Shown here in pieces: positions 32,796 through 39,287 of a stretch of 39,287 nucleotides of DNA (its first letter is position 1; every line of letters begins with the position of its first letter). Source of the DNA: Pseudobacteroides sp. (lineage in GTDB: Bacteria > Bacillota > Clostridia > Acetivibrionales > DSM-2933); the NCBI RefSeq assembly GCF_036567765.1, contig NZ_DATCTU010000062.1:1-39287 (forward strand), written 5' to 3'. Position numbers and translations under genes: made by a program. The notes beneath the pieces were generated by a model. It was not told where the DNA came from. It searched no databases and saw only the letters and a list, made by a program, of their open reading frames with translations.

Positions 32796-33829
32796 CAGTC
32801 GTTACAAGAAATAGTTATATAGAAAGCATTCACTATGGATATGTTTGCGTTGTTAATTCTTCCGGAAATGTTCTTTATAGTCTGGGGGATTATAACACCA
32901 AGGTGTTTCTTAGGTCTTCAGCCAAGCCTATTCAAGTAATACCACTCATACAATCGGGTGCTGCAGATGCATTCAACTTTTCACACATGGATATTGCTGT
33001 TGCCTGTGCCTCTCACAGCGGTCAAAAAATTCACCAGAAAGTTGTAAGAGATATTCTAAAACGATTAGATCTTACTGAAGAAAGCCTTCACTGCGGAACT
33101 ATGAGGCCCTACAGCGAAGAAGAAAACGAAAGGCTTATTACTTCAGGAGAATTACCATCTGTCCTTCACTGCAGCTGTTCGGGTAAACACTCTGCAATGC
33201 TGGCCCTTGCAAAATTCAGAGGATATAGTATAAATGATTACGAGAGTCTATCAAACCCCATCCAAAAGGAAGTTTTAAAAACCATTTCTGAATTTACGAG
33301 TGAAGATGCCGATTCTATCCCTACAGGCACTGATGGCTGCGGTGCACCGATATATCTGATGCCTATAAATAAAATAGCTCTTTCTTATGCAAATCTGTCA
33401 ATGCATTCACAAACAGAAGAAAGCCCTTACCATTACTCATGCAAGACGGTGTTTGATTCAATGATACGTTTCCCTGAAATGGTAGCTGGGGATAATGAAT
33501 TTTGCACAGAGTTGATACAGGCAGCCAAAGGAAAGCTAATTGGCAAAATAGGTTCTGAAGCGGTATATTGCCTTGGAATAAAAGAAGGCAGCCTTGGTAT
33601 ATGCATCAAGATAGTTGACGGAAATGAGCGTGCGATCTACCCTGTTGTTATACAAGTTCTTCAGGAATTGGGTATACTAAGCAGACTTGAACTTGATTCT
33701 TTGAAGCATTGGTATAAACAGATATTAAAAAATAATCTCGGTGATGAAATTGGCGAGATATTGCCTGCCTTTAGCTTTAATTCATCAACAGGCAAGAATT
33801 TGTCACTTGGTGCCATATATCATCTATAA
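32783..33829 (+). CDS. Asparaginase II family protein (second of a tandem pair)
   Basis: The 348-residue paralogue of the preceding gene is aligned along its full length (for example VTRNSYIESIHYGYVCVVNSSGNVLYSLGD against LTRTNRIESVHKGYICVTDSKKNVIYSIGD in short stretches). It keeps the same catalytic set: Ser45-x-x-Lys48, Cys132, Lys135 and Cys186. Both copies therefore look active. The ribosome site AAAGGTGA lies inside the end of the first gene, 7 bases before ATG 32783. The overlap suggests equal expression and a possible heteromer. Confidence 0.85.
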   Translation: MEPLAVVTRNSYIESIHYGYVCVVNSSGNVLYSLGDYNTKVFLRSSAKPIQVIPLIQSGAADAFNFSHMDIAVACASHSGQKIHQKVVRDILKRLDLTEESLHCGTMRPYSEEENERLITSGELPSVLHCSCSGKHSAMLALAKFRGYSINDYESLSNPIQKEVLKTISEFTSEDADSIPTGTDGCGAPIYLMPINKIALSYANLSMHSQTEESPYHYSCKTVFDSMIRFPEMVAGDNEFCTELIQAAKGKLIGKIGSEAVYCLGIKEGSLGICIKIVDGNERAIYPVVIQVLQELGILSRLELDSLKHWYKQILKNNLGDEIGEILPAFSFNSSTGKNLSLGAIYHL

Positions 33830-33882
33830 GTATCAGATTCCGCTTCAGCTATTCAATCAATCCCATATAACTAAAAGTAAAA

Positions 33883-35349
33883 TTAAATTTTAAAATGATT
33901 TTTAGCATGTTTTATAAATTCCTGCAAAACCTTAATGCGGGCATACTTCTTATCCTGGCCTTCTATTATAATCCATGGTGCATAATCCGTATCGGTTCTT
34001 ACAAGCATTTCGTTCATTGCTTCTATGTAAGAGTCCCACTTTTTCCTGTTTCGCCAGTCTTCATCTGTTATCTTGTATTCTTTGTCAGGCTCATTTTCCC
34101 TATCTCTAAAGCGTTTCAACTGTTCGTCCTTGTCTATATAAATAAAGAATTTTAAAACAAACGTGCCGAAATTATGCAAATGCTTTTCCATTTGATTAAT
34201 TTCCTCGTAAGCCCTAACCCACTCATTTATTTTTGCAAATCCTTCTACCCTTTCTACCAATACCCTTCCATACCAACTTCTATCGAATATAGCTATATTG
34301 CCTTTAGCAGGATGATCTCTGTAAAACCGCCAAAGATAATGATGCTGCTTTTCAGTTTCATTAGGTGCTGAAGTAGGCACCACATAATATCCTCTAGGAT
34401 CCATAAACCCTGTAAGTCTTTGGATTGCCCCTCCTTTTCCGCTGGCATCCATTCCTTCAAACACAATAATACCCGGTATACCCTTTGCATACATTTTGTA
34501 GGCAATCTTTTGTGCCTCCTTCTGGAGCTTTTTCAGCTTGCTTTCATAATAGTCCTGTTTAATAGTAAGGCTTAAATCAACATTCTCAAGTGGTTTAACC
34601 TTGGCATCATGGCCCCTTATATACCCCTCATTATTATTGTCCTTTGCTTCAAGCCTTTCCATCCCTTCTTGTATCAAGTCAATAGTCATTCCTAATATTG
34701 TTTTGGATGCATTTTTCAGGTCTTCACCTGAAATAATGTTCCATGGACTATATCTAAAGCTGGATAGCTTTAGAATATTATCAAAATGTTTACAATAATT
34801 TTTATAATTCTGATTTTGCTGTATATCTCTGTCGGTTACCAGCAGCTCACTGTATTTGTGATTGGTTAGTTCATCTATTCTTTCCTTTTGTGTCTTTTCT
34901 TTTACATGCAAAAAGTATTTTATAATTATTGTGTTATCATCGTGCAATTGCTTTTCAATCGTACTTATATCCCTTATATCTCGTTTCAATTCATCAGCCT
35001 CTATGCTAATTTTGTTCATTATATCAAAGTAAAAGCTTCTGTCAAAAATGGCCATATCACCTTTTTTAGGTACCTTGCTCCAAAACCTCCAGAGAAATGA
35101 TCTTTCATTCTCTTCATCTGTCGGTTTGTCGAACACACTAACCTTATACGACCTTGGGTCTAATTCCCGAATCAGGTCATTAAGTACAAAACCCTTCCCA
35201 GAAGATTCCCAGCCGTCTATGATAATAAGCACAGGTATCTTTTTATTCTTTACCAACCTCTGAAGCTTTGCCAGCCTCTCTCCAAGCTCAGCTCTTTTCA
35301 TTTTTTCATAAGGACTTTTGAACTTATGAAAATCAAACTTCTTAATCAT
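33883..35349 (-). CDS. Two-domain PPK2-family polyphosphate kinase (polyphosphate:AMP phosphotransferase type)
   Basis: The 488-residue protein contains two PPK2 domains in tandem. Domain 1 (about 30-230) has Walker A GWESSGKG (46-53), lid residues near FLWRFWSKVP and Walker B AIFDRSFY. Domain 2 (about 280-485) has EGMDASGKGGA, YLWRFYRDHPAKGNIAIFDRSWYGRVLVERVEG. Two-domain members (class II, PAP) phosphorylate AMP to ADP with polyphosphate, while one-domain enzymes use ADP or GDP. Domain 2 has the fully canonical motifs; domain 1 is more divergent, as usual. The ribosome site is GGGAGGAT, 9 bases before ATG 35349. The sirtuin gene lies just upstream on the same strand, 86 bases away. Confidence 0.9.
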   Translation of the reverse strand: MIKKFDFHKFKSPYEKMKRAELGERLAKLQRLVKNKKIPVLIIIDGWESSGKGFVLNDLIRELDPRSYKVSVFDKPTDEENERSFLWRFWSKVPKKGDMAIFDRSFYFDIMNKISIEADELKRDIRDISTIEKQLHDDNTIIIKYFLHVKEKTQKERIDELTNHKYSELLVTDRDIQQNQNYKNYCKHFDNILKLSSFRYSPWNIISGEDLKNASKTILGMTIDLIQEGMERLEAKDNNNEGYIRGHDAKVKPLENVDLSLTIKQDYYESKLKKLQKEAQKIAYKMYAKGIPGIIVFEGMDASGKGGAIQRLTGFMDPRGYYVVPTSAPNETEKQHHYLWRFYRDHPAKGNIAIFDRSWYGRVLVERVEGFAKINEWVRAYEEINQMEKHLHNFGTFVLKFFIYIDKDEQLKRFRDRENEPDKEYKITDEDWRNRKKWDSYIEAMNEMLVRTDTDYAPWIIIEGQDKKYARIKVLQEFIKHAKNHFKI

Positions 35350-35435
35350 GCTGAATTATCCTCCCAGATACAAAGCCAATATTGATAATCAATTTATTAT
35401 TCCCTGATAAAATTTTTTAATGAACAAATCTGAAC

Positions 35436-36173
35436 TTATGTCAATGCTTCAGCCACCTTCCACATCACATACCCAGCCTTTTGCCTTATCTGCAGCATGG
35501 CAGTACTGTCAAATGGAGTATCTGTCATATTGATAATCACCAGTTTATCACCTTCAAAGTACTTGATTAATTTCGCCGCAGGATATACAACAAGGCTTGT
35601 GCCAATAACAATGACCATATCCGCATCTCTTATATACCACTTTGCACGATAGAGCTTTTCCTCATCCAGCATCTCCTCATACAAAACAACATCCGGCCTT
35701 ACAGTGCCGTTGCAGGAATCGCATTTCGGAACCGATGGGGAATTTAATACATATTCTGCACCATATTTTTTGTTACACTTCATACAATAGTTTTTATTGG
35801 CATTTCCATGAAGCTCAACTACATTCTTTGAACCGGCTTCAGTATGGAGATTATCGATATTCTGTGTCACTACAGCCCTTATTTTTCCTGCCTCCTCCAG
35901 CTTCGCAAGGGCTATATGGCATCGATTGGGTTTCACATCCCTGTAAACCATAAACTTCTTATAAAATTCAAAGAATTTCTCGGGATATTGATCAAAAAAG
36001 GTTCTGCTCAATATTACCTCAGGCGGAAAACCTTCACCATCCATCTGAAAAATTCCCTCTGAAGACCTAAAATCGGGTATTCCACTCTCTGTTGATACAC
36101 CTGCACCTGTAAATGCAACAATGTTTTCTGAGGATGATATTGAATCAATTAGCATTTGTATGTCATTATTCAA
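35436..36173 (-). CDS. NAD-dependent protein deacylase (sirtuin)
   Basis: The 245-residue protein is a complete sirtuin: NAD loop FTGAGVSTESGIPDFRS (21-37), TQNID (103-107), catalytic His122 in VELHG, a zinc ribbon with Cys130/Cys133 and Cys151/Cys154, and VIGTSLVVYPA for NAD binding. It removes acetyl or related acyl groups from lysines. The start is TTG 36173, because GGAGGGG lies 5 bases upstream; the ATG of the longer frame (36206) precedes that site. This restores the usual family length. Confidence 0.93.
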   Translation of the reverse strand: MNNDIQMLIDSISSSENIVAFTGAGVSTESGIPDFRSSEGIFQMDGEGFPPEVILSRTFFDQYPEKFFEFYKKFMVYRDVKPNRCHIALAKLEEAGKIRAVVTQNIDNLHTEAGSKNVVELHGNANKNYCMKCNKKYGAEYVLNSPSVPKCDSCNGTVRPDVVLYEEMLDEEKLYRAKWYIRDADMVIVIGTSLVVYPAAKLIKYFEGDKLVIINMTDTPFDSTAMLQIRQKAGYVMWKVAEALT

Positions 36174-36302
36174 TTTAGCCCCTCCATTTCCATGTATATT
36201 ATACAAATATATTATTTCTTTATTAACGATATTTCAAGAATGTATTCATATATACATATTTTTGATATGATAATTATAATAACCTATGGAAGAATTATTA
36301 GT

Positions 36303-36446
36303 ATGAATACTTCACTAAATTCACAAATACCAGGGTTTAAAGCTGATGGGACTTGTACCATTTCAGCTCTAAAGAAAGCAGTGAAGGAAGCCCGACCCGA
36401 CCACCAACACAGATACAAAGAGATTATCAACTGCATGCAGACATAG
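36303..36446 (+). CDS. Possible 47-residue protein of unknown function
   Basis: ATG 36303 opens a short frame encoding a polar peptide (MNTSLNSQIPGFKADGTCT, ending in HRYKEIINCMQT). A weak GGAAG lies about 11 bases upstream, and TATAAT at 36275 lacks a good -35. The longer frame from 36156 overlaps the sirtuin start and is not credible. The stop codon is embedded in a 9-bp inverted repeat (CATAGAGAG/CTCTCTATG, about 36442-36477) with no T-run. Composition looks coding rather than random, but there is no family recognition; it may be a fragment. Confidence 0.35.
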   Translation: MNTSLNSQIPGFKADGTCTISALKKAVKEARPDHQHRYKEIINCMQT

Positions 36447-36518
36447 AGAGTCAAGCAAATGCCGGGCTCTCTATGCTAGACCTCACGCTCACTACTCACA
36501 TATTCTATCTGCTTACGC

Positions 36519-37598
36519 TCACTTTATAATTCTAGCCAGCGTTTTCTCAAAACACCTATCAATTTCCTCAAATCGAATATTGGGAACATAATAAGTTTCA
36601 AGTTTATCATGCAATGCTTTAGCCCTGTTTATTGTTTGAAGTGCAATTGACATAATGTTGTCGAATTCCTTAAGGTTTTGATTCAGATCGTCCTTATAAT
36701 TTGCCAGTACAGCTCGATTCATATAAGCCTGCATATCGACTGAAGAGAATACACTGACCTTCGATGTGTGATATTCATTGGTTGTAGTAAATGCCACATC
36801 CAGATCTGGAATCAGCAGATGGTCAAGCTTGTAGGGATTGAGTGCACAATAATAAGCTTCAACATAGAGTCCTCTTTCAATTGCAGCTGCTTTAACCTTC
36901 TCTAGAATCAAGTCTTCATGGGTACCCAGTCCGCCTCTAAACTCATATACCTTTCCAGTAGTCATTATGGTATCAAGATAATTACAATATCCGTTTGGAG
37001 TAAGAGCACTAGCAAACATACTTCTCTGCTTACCTTCCTTGCCTACCTCTACACCACCAAGCACATCATCTATAATCTTTGCCGAGAATTTATTAACTTC
37101 CTCTTTGTTCAGTGCATCGGAATAGATTGCCGCACTACCTTCATATATTGCATAAGCAGCCTTTAAGTATTTGTAAGCCCTTGAGAATATGTATCCAATC
37201 TCCCTGGTTGTGTTTATTATGTCAGATTTATGAGCCCGAATGCCTTCCTCGTTCCAAAACTCTCCAAAATTAAGAATCTCATCCACCGCTCCGGGATGTT
37301 TGGGGTCTACCACATGAGGAGCCGTTCCATCAAGGAATACTACTCCTAAATCAGGCACCTTAACCCCATCTAACGAATTGTTATCAGATGAGCAGTGTAA
37401 ATACTCCAGATCGTATCCCCTGCTCTGCATTTCCGCTCCCATACGTTTCATAAATGTTGATTTTCCAACACCTGGACCACCCTTGATGACAAATATTCTA
37501 TCCGCTTCTTCCTGGGTTATGATATTGCTGTAATAGCTAAAAAAACCAAGAGATGTATTCCCTCCCGGGAATAGATGCCTAATTTTGCCCTGAGACAT
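36519..37598 (-). CDS. PRK06851-like P-loop ATPase/nucleotide-binding protein
   Basis: The 359-residue protein begins SQGKIRHLFPGGNTSLGFFSYY and has a P-loop GGPGVGKST (40-48), followed by CSSDNNSLDGVKVPDLGVVFLDGTAPHV. The second half repeats the theme in weaker form (GKVYEFRGGLGTHEDLILEKV; ALNPYKLDHLLIPDLDVAFTT), suggesting two related halves with only the first keeping a P-loop. This pattern is that of the uncharacterised PRK06851 family of Firmicutes. Role unknown. The ribosome site is GGAGGG. An 11-bp inverted repeat (37617-37652) lies just upstream of the start and may be an operator. Confidence 0.75.
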   Translation of the reverse strand: MSQGKIRHLFPGGNTSLGFFSYYSNIITQEEADRIFVIKGGPGVGKSTFMKRMGAEMQSRGYDLEYLHCSSDNNSLDGVKVPDLGVVFLDGTAPHVVDPKHPGAVDEILNFGEFWNEEGIRAHKSDIINTTREIGYIFSRAYKYLKAAYAIYEGSAAIYSDALNKEEVNKFSAKIIDDVLGGVEVGKEGKQRSMFASALTPNGYCNYLDTIMTTGKVYEFRGGLGTHEDLILEKVKAAAIERGLYVEAYYCALNPYKLDHLLIPDLDVAFTTTNEYHTSKVSVFSSVDMQAYMNRAVLANYKDDLNQNLKEFDNIMSIALQTINRAKALHDKLETYYVPNIRFEEIDRCFEKTLARIIK

Positions 37599-37616
37599 AT
37601 AAATCCCTCCATTGGG

Positions 37617-37652
37617 TTAATATTGCAACCTATCATTAGACTGCAATATTAA
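37617..37652. repeat. Perfect 11-bp inverted repeat upstream of the PRK06851-like gene
   Basis: TTAATATTGCA at 37617-37627 and its complement at 37642-37652 surround 14 bases. There is no T-run on either strand. It lies between the S2P-family gene and the ATPase gene, 19 bases before the latter's start, in the leader rather than at a typical terminator position. Confidence 0.6.
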
Positions 37653-37697
37653 TATATGAATCAGCTGATATTTGGTGAACTATTAAAAGATTGATAT

Positions 37698-38591
37698 CTA
37701 CCTCTTAAAATCATAGACCTGATATATTTCAAATATAATTGCTCCCAATAAAATTACAAGCCCAAAATACGCTGCACCAATGATCATACGCTTTCTGGCA
37801 TCCAACTCATAATATGACTTGTCCGGGTTTCTCCAGTATGAAATTGTTTGGAAAATGCCTAAAATTAGTATAAGTATCATTAATGGACTCCTGAAATAAA
37901 AAGAGGCTAGAATCATAAAAACTATACCGAATATCCATACTTTCGGCGACAGGCCAGAGATAATTCTGCCACCATCCAACGGATTAATGGGTATAAGGTT
38001 GAAAAGATTTATCATAAGCCCTACATAGGTTAAAAAAAGCATGGGCTTGCTTCCCGTAATGGAGTAAATACCCAGGCACGCCAACGCACCAATACTTCCT
38101 AGTACGGGTCCTCCAAAAGATACTTTAACCTCAACCTCAACGTTCTTAGGCATCTCCTTCATGGAAATAAATGCACCTAAAAAAGGAATGAATATTGGTA
38201 TAGAAACATTAAGGCCGCACTTCTTTGCAACAAGGTAGTGTCCCATTTCATGTACAAGTATCAGCAGTACAAATCCAATTGCAATAGGAAGCCCATATCT
38301 TTGCGTCTCAACTGCAATCATAAGAAACATTGAACCAAATGTAGCGGCAAACTTCCCAAGCTTTAGAAAAACAAATAAAAACTTGAGCTTGCTGAGGATA
38401 AGTAATAAAATGGCTTTAAACTTCCATAAAATAAGTAGCAGTCCCCCTACCCCTGCGAGTGCTGCTGTTTTTTTACCGGATGCAGACTTTGCAGGTCCAT
38501 ATTTCTCATCAGTTGTATACTCAGAATATTCATTTCTTTTTGAGAAGCTATCTTTGCTAAAATCATCGTCACTTCGTTTATTTAAATCCAT
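37698..38591 (-). CDS. Site-2 protease family (M50) membrane metalloprotease
   Basis: The 297-residue membrane protein has a charged N-terminus (1-45, rich in Asp/Ser/Lys), hydrophobic segments from 45, the zinc motif HEMGH (His114-Glu115-x-x-His118) inside a helix, and NPLDGG (Asn203-Gly208), the third zinc ligand region of S2P enzymes. A sequence SFGGPVLGSIGAL between them is typical of the family. It may cleave membrane-bound substrates within the bilayer; the target is unknown. ATG 38591 follows AGGGGGG by 6 bases, so the longer frame to 38624 is not used. No anti-sigma or pro-sigma gene is adjacent. Confidence 0.88.
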   Translation of the reverse strand: MDLNKRSDDDFSKDSFSKRNEYSEYTTDEKYGPAKSASGKKTAALAGVGGLLLILWKFKAILLLILSKLKFLFVFLKLGKFAATFGSMFLMIAVETQRYGLPIAIGFVLLILVHEMGHYLVAKKCGLNVSIPIFIPFLGAFISMKEMPKNVEVEVKVSFGGPVLGSIGALACLGIYSITGSKPMLFLTYVGLMINLFNLIPINPLDGGRIISGLSPKVWIFGIVFMILASFYFRSPLMILILILGIFQTISYWRNPDKSYYELDARKRMIIGAAYFGLVILLGAIIFEIYQVYDFKR

Positions 38592-38677
38592 TAAAATCCC
38601 CCCTAATGTCTTTTTAATAAGCAAACATGTCCCCTATGCAAAGATACCAATAACAGCAATCTTAATAGGAAACCCTT

Positions 38678-38935
38678 TTACTTTTCCTCAAACTCTATCT
38701 GTGACTTAAAAACCACTTTGCCGCTTTTCTCATTAGTGCCTTCTATATAAGATGAGTTTTTATTTGCAGGCGATACAGCTTTATAAAGCACCAGTACATC
38801 TTCGGGCAGAGCCTCGACTATGTAGTTAATTTCAATAGACTTTACGCCATATTTCTTATGATTCTCAACATCAAAGCAGTCCATGGCATAATCAACATAC
38901 TTGGAATTGTTGATGTGTCCATTGAAGTCAATTCT
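38678..38935 (-). pseudogene. C-terminal fragment of an acyl-ACP thioesterase
   Basis: The frame reads RIDFNGHINNSKYVDYAMD, then IEINYIVEALPEDVLVLY, the signature of the second hot-dog domain of FatA/FatB-type thioesterases (D-x-N-x-H-x-N-N-x-x-Y with the catalytic Asn/His set). Only the last 85 residues are present; the first domain and about 150 residues are missing. It begins immediately after a TAG codon that ends the WG-repeat fragment, and the two are in the same frame. Without a start or ribosome site of its own it is probably not expressed as an enzyme. Confidence 0.75.
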
Positions 38936-39115
38936 CTAACAAATCATATCATTTTTATAGTTAATGTATCCATCTTTACGATCCGTGGTCTTTACATATG
39001 CTAACTCTTCACTAAATTCTCTTGCATCACAATACATAGGTTCAATTATAAATTGTCCTGTATTGTTAATAAATCCATATAAATTCCCAACTTTCATTAA
39101 ATATAATTCATTCAT
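38936..39115 (-). pseudogene. Truncated WG-repeat protein, 5' portion
   Basis: ATG 39115 has a good ribosome site (AAGGAAGGTG, 5 bases upstream). The 59-residue product MNELYLMKVGNLYGFINNTG, then IIEPMYCDAREFSEELAYVK and DGYINYKNDMI contains one and a half WG (KWG) repeats. Such proteins normally carry many repeats, so this is a truncated 5' end. The frame stops at TAG 38936-38938 and continues directly into a thioesterase fragment. A recombination junction at about 38935-38945 is the simplest explanation. Confidence 0.65.
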
Positions 39116-39223
39116 AAAAACACCTTCCTTTTTAGATTGTACATTAATCCCAAATACCTCCTTGTAAGAACCAATTAGCATCCCAACGATCCGCAATATT
39201 AGATAATGGATTATAAATAACAT

Positions 39224-39287
39224 CTATTTTTTTCCTGGTATCTTAACTTGTACATAACCATCTCCCAAAATATCAACTGTAACTTTC
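39224..39287 (-). CDS. C-terminal end of an unidentified gene, cut by the window edge
   Basis: The last bases encode, on the minus strand, KVTVDILGDGYVQVKIPGKK followed by TAG at 39224-39226. The stretch looks like protein-coding beta-strand sequence, but twenty residues are too few to identify the family. The gene begins outside the window. The 108 bases between it and the WG-repeat start show no terminator. Confidence 0.4.
   Translation of the reverse strand, partial: KVTVDILGDGYVQVKIPGKK

Overview
The window reads as chromosomal DNA of a low-GC, Gram-positive, anaerobic clostridium, most likely a cellulosome-forming Oscillospiraceae relative (Ruminiclostridium, Acetivibrio or similar). 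The basis is the AT-rich composition, strong GGAGG-type ribosome binding sites with several TTG/GTG starts, a secreted protein with a type I dockerin, and an adjacent malate dehydrogenase and malic enzyme pair as used in the clostridial malate shunt. No tRNA, rRNA, CRISPR array, phage or intact insertion sequence was seen.

Layout. 1-2.0 kb: a decaying two-component pair (kinase with a frameshifted 5' end, response regulator with an internal deletion). 2.1-3.5 kb: a PIG-V-like mannosyltransferase. 3.6-11.1 kb: a LuxR-type response regulator, a divergent signal peptidase II-like gene plus an SLH/TraB-GumN protein, a dockerin protein, a HisKA_3 sensor kinase and a candidate noncoding RNA. The regulator and kinase ends of this block are marked by two related promoter modules rich in TTGCGG/CCGCAA half-sites (4382-4465 and 10708-10791). 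11.1-16.1 kb: two tiny cysteine-containing membrane peptides, then an ECF sigma factor, its probable membrane anti-sigma factor and an LtaS-type sulfatase. The sigma and LtaS genes are each preceded by the same 41-bp dyad. 16.1-21.2 kb: an ammonium transporter remnant, a soluble hybrid kinase, and a CadC/CadA metal-efflux operon with a consensus promoter between two operators. 21.3-25.7 kb: a DHA2 drug transporter, then malic enzyme and an LDH-fold malate dehydrogenase (both minus strand). 25.9-33.8 kb (plus strand): a degenerate GGDEF protein with a ribbon-helix-helix tail, a ydaO-type (c-di-AMP) riboswitch before dapB, an MpsC/DUF2294 protein, purK-purE, a DUF3360 permease and two overlapping asparaginase II paralogues. 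33.9-39.3 kb (mostly minus strand): two-domain PPK2, sirtuin, a PRK06851-like ATPase, a site-2 protease family protein, and a scrambled end where a WG-repeat fragment runs in frame, through one stop codon, into the last third of an acyl-ACP thioesterase.

How they work together. Most of the content is envelope biology and signalling: surface or secreted proteins, LtaS, anti-sigma factor, signal peptidase-like and S2P-like membrane proteins, and c-di-AMP control of diaminopimelate synthesis. The most promising undescribed system is the 3.6-11.1 kb block: a two-component pair whose members lie at opposite ends of about 7 kb, each next to a copy of the same promoter module, one module driving envelope genes and the other apparently a terminator-bounded untranslated RNA. 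The ECF dyad circuit, the cloverleaf-like element at 8371-8530 and the GGDEF-RHH fusion are the next most interesting. All functional statements rest on reading motifs by eye; no database search was possible.
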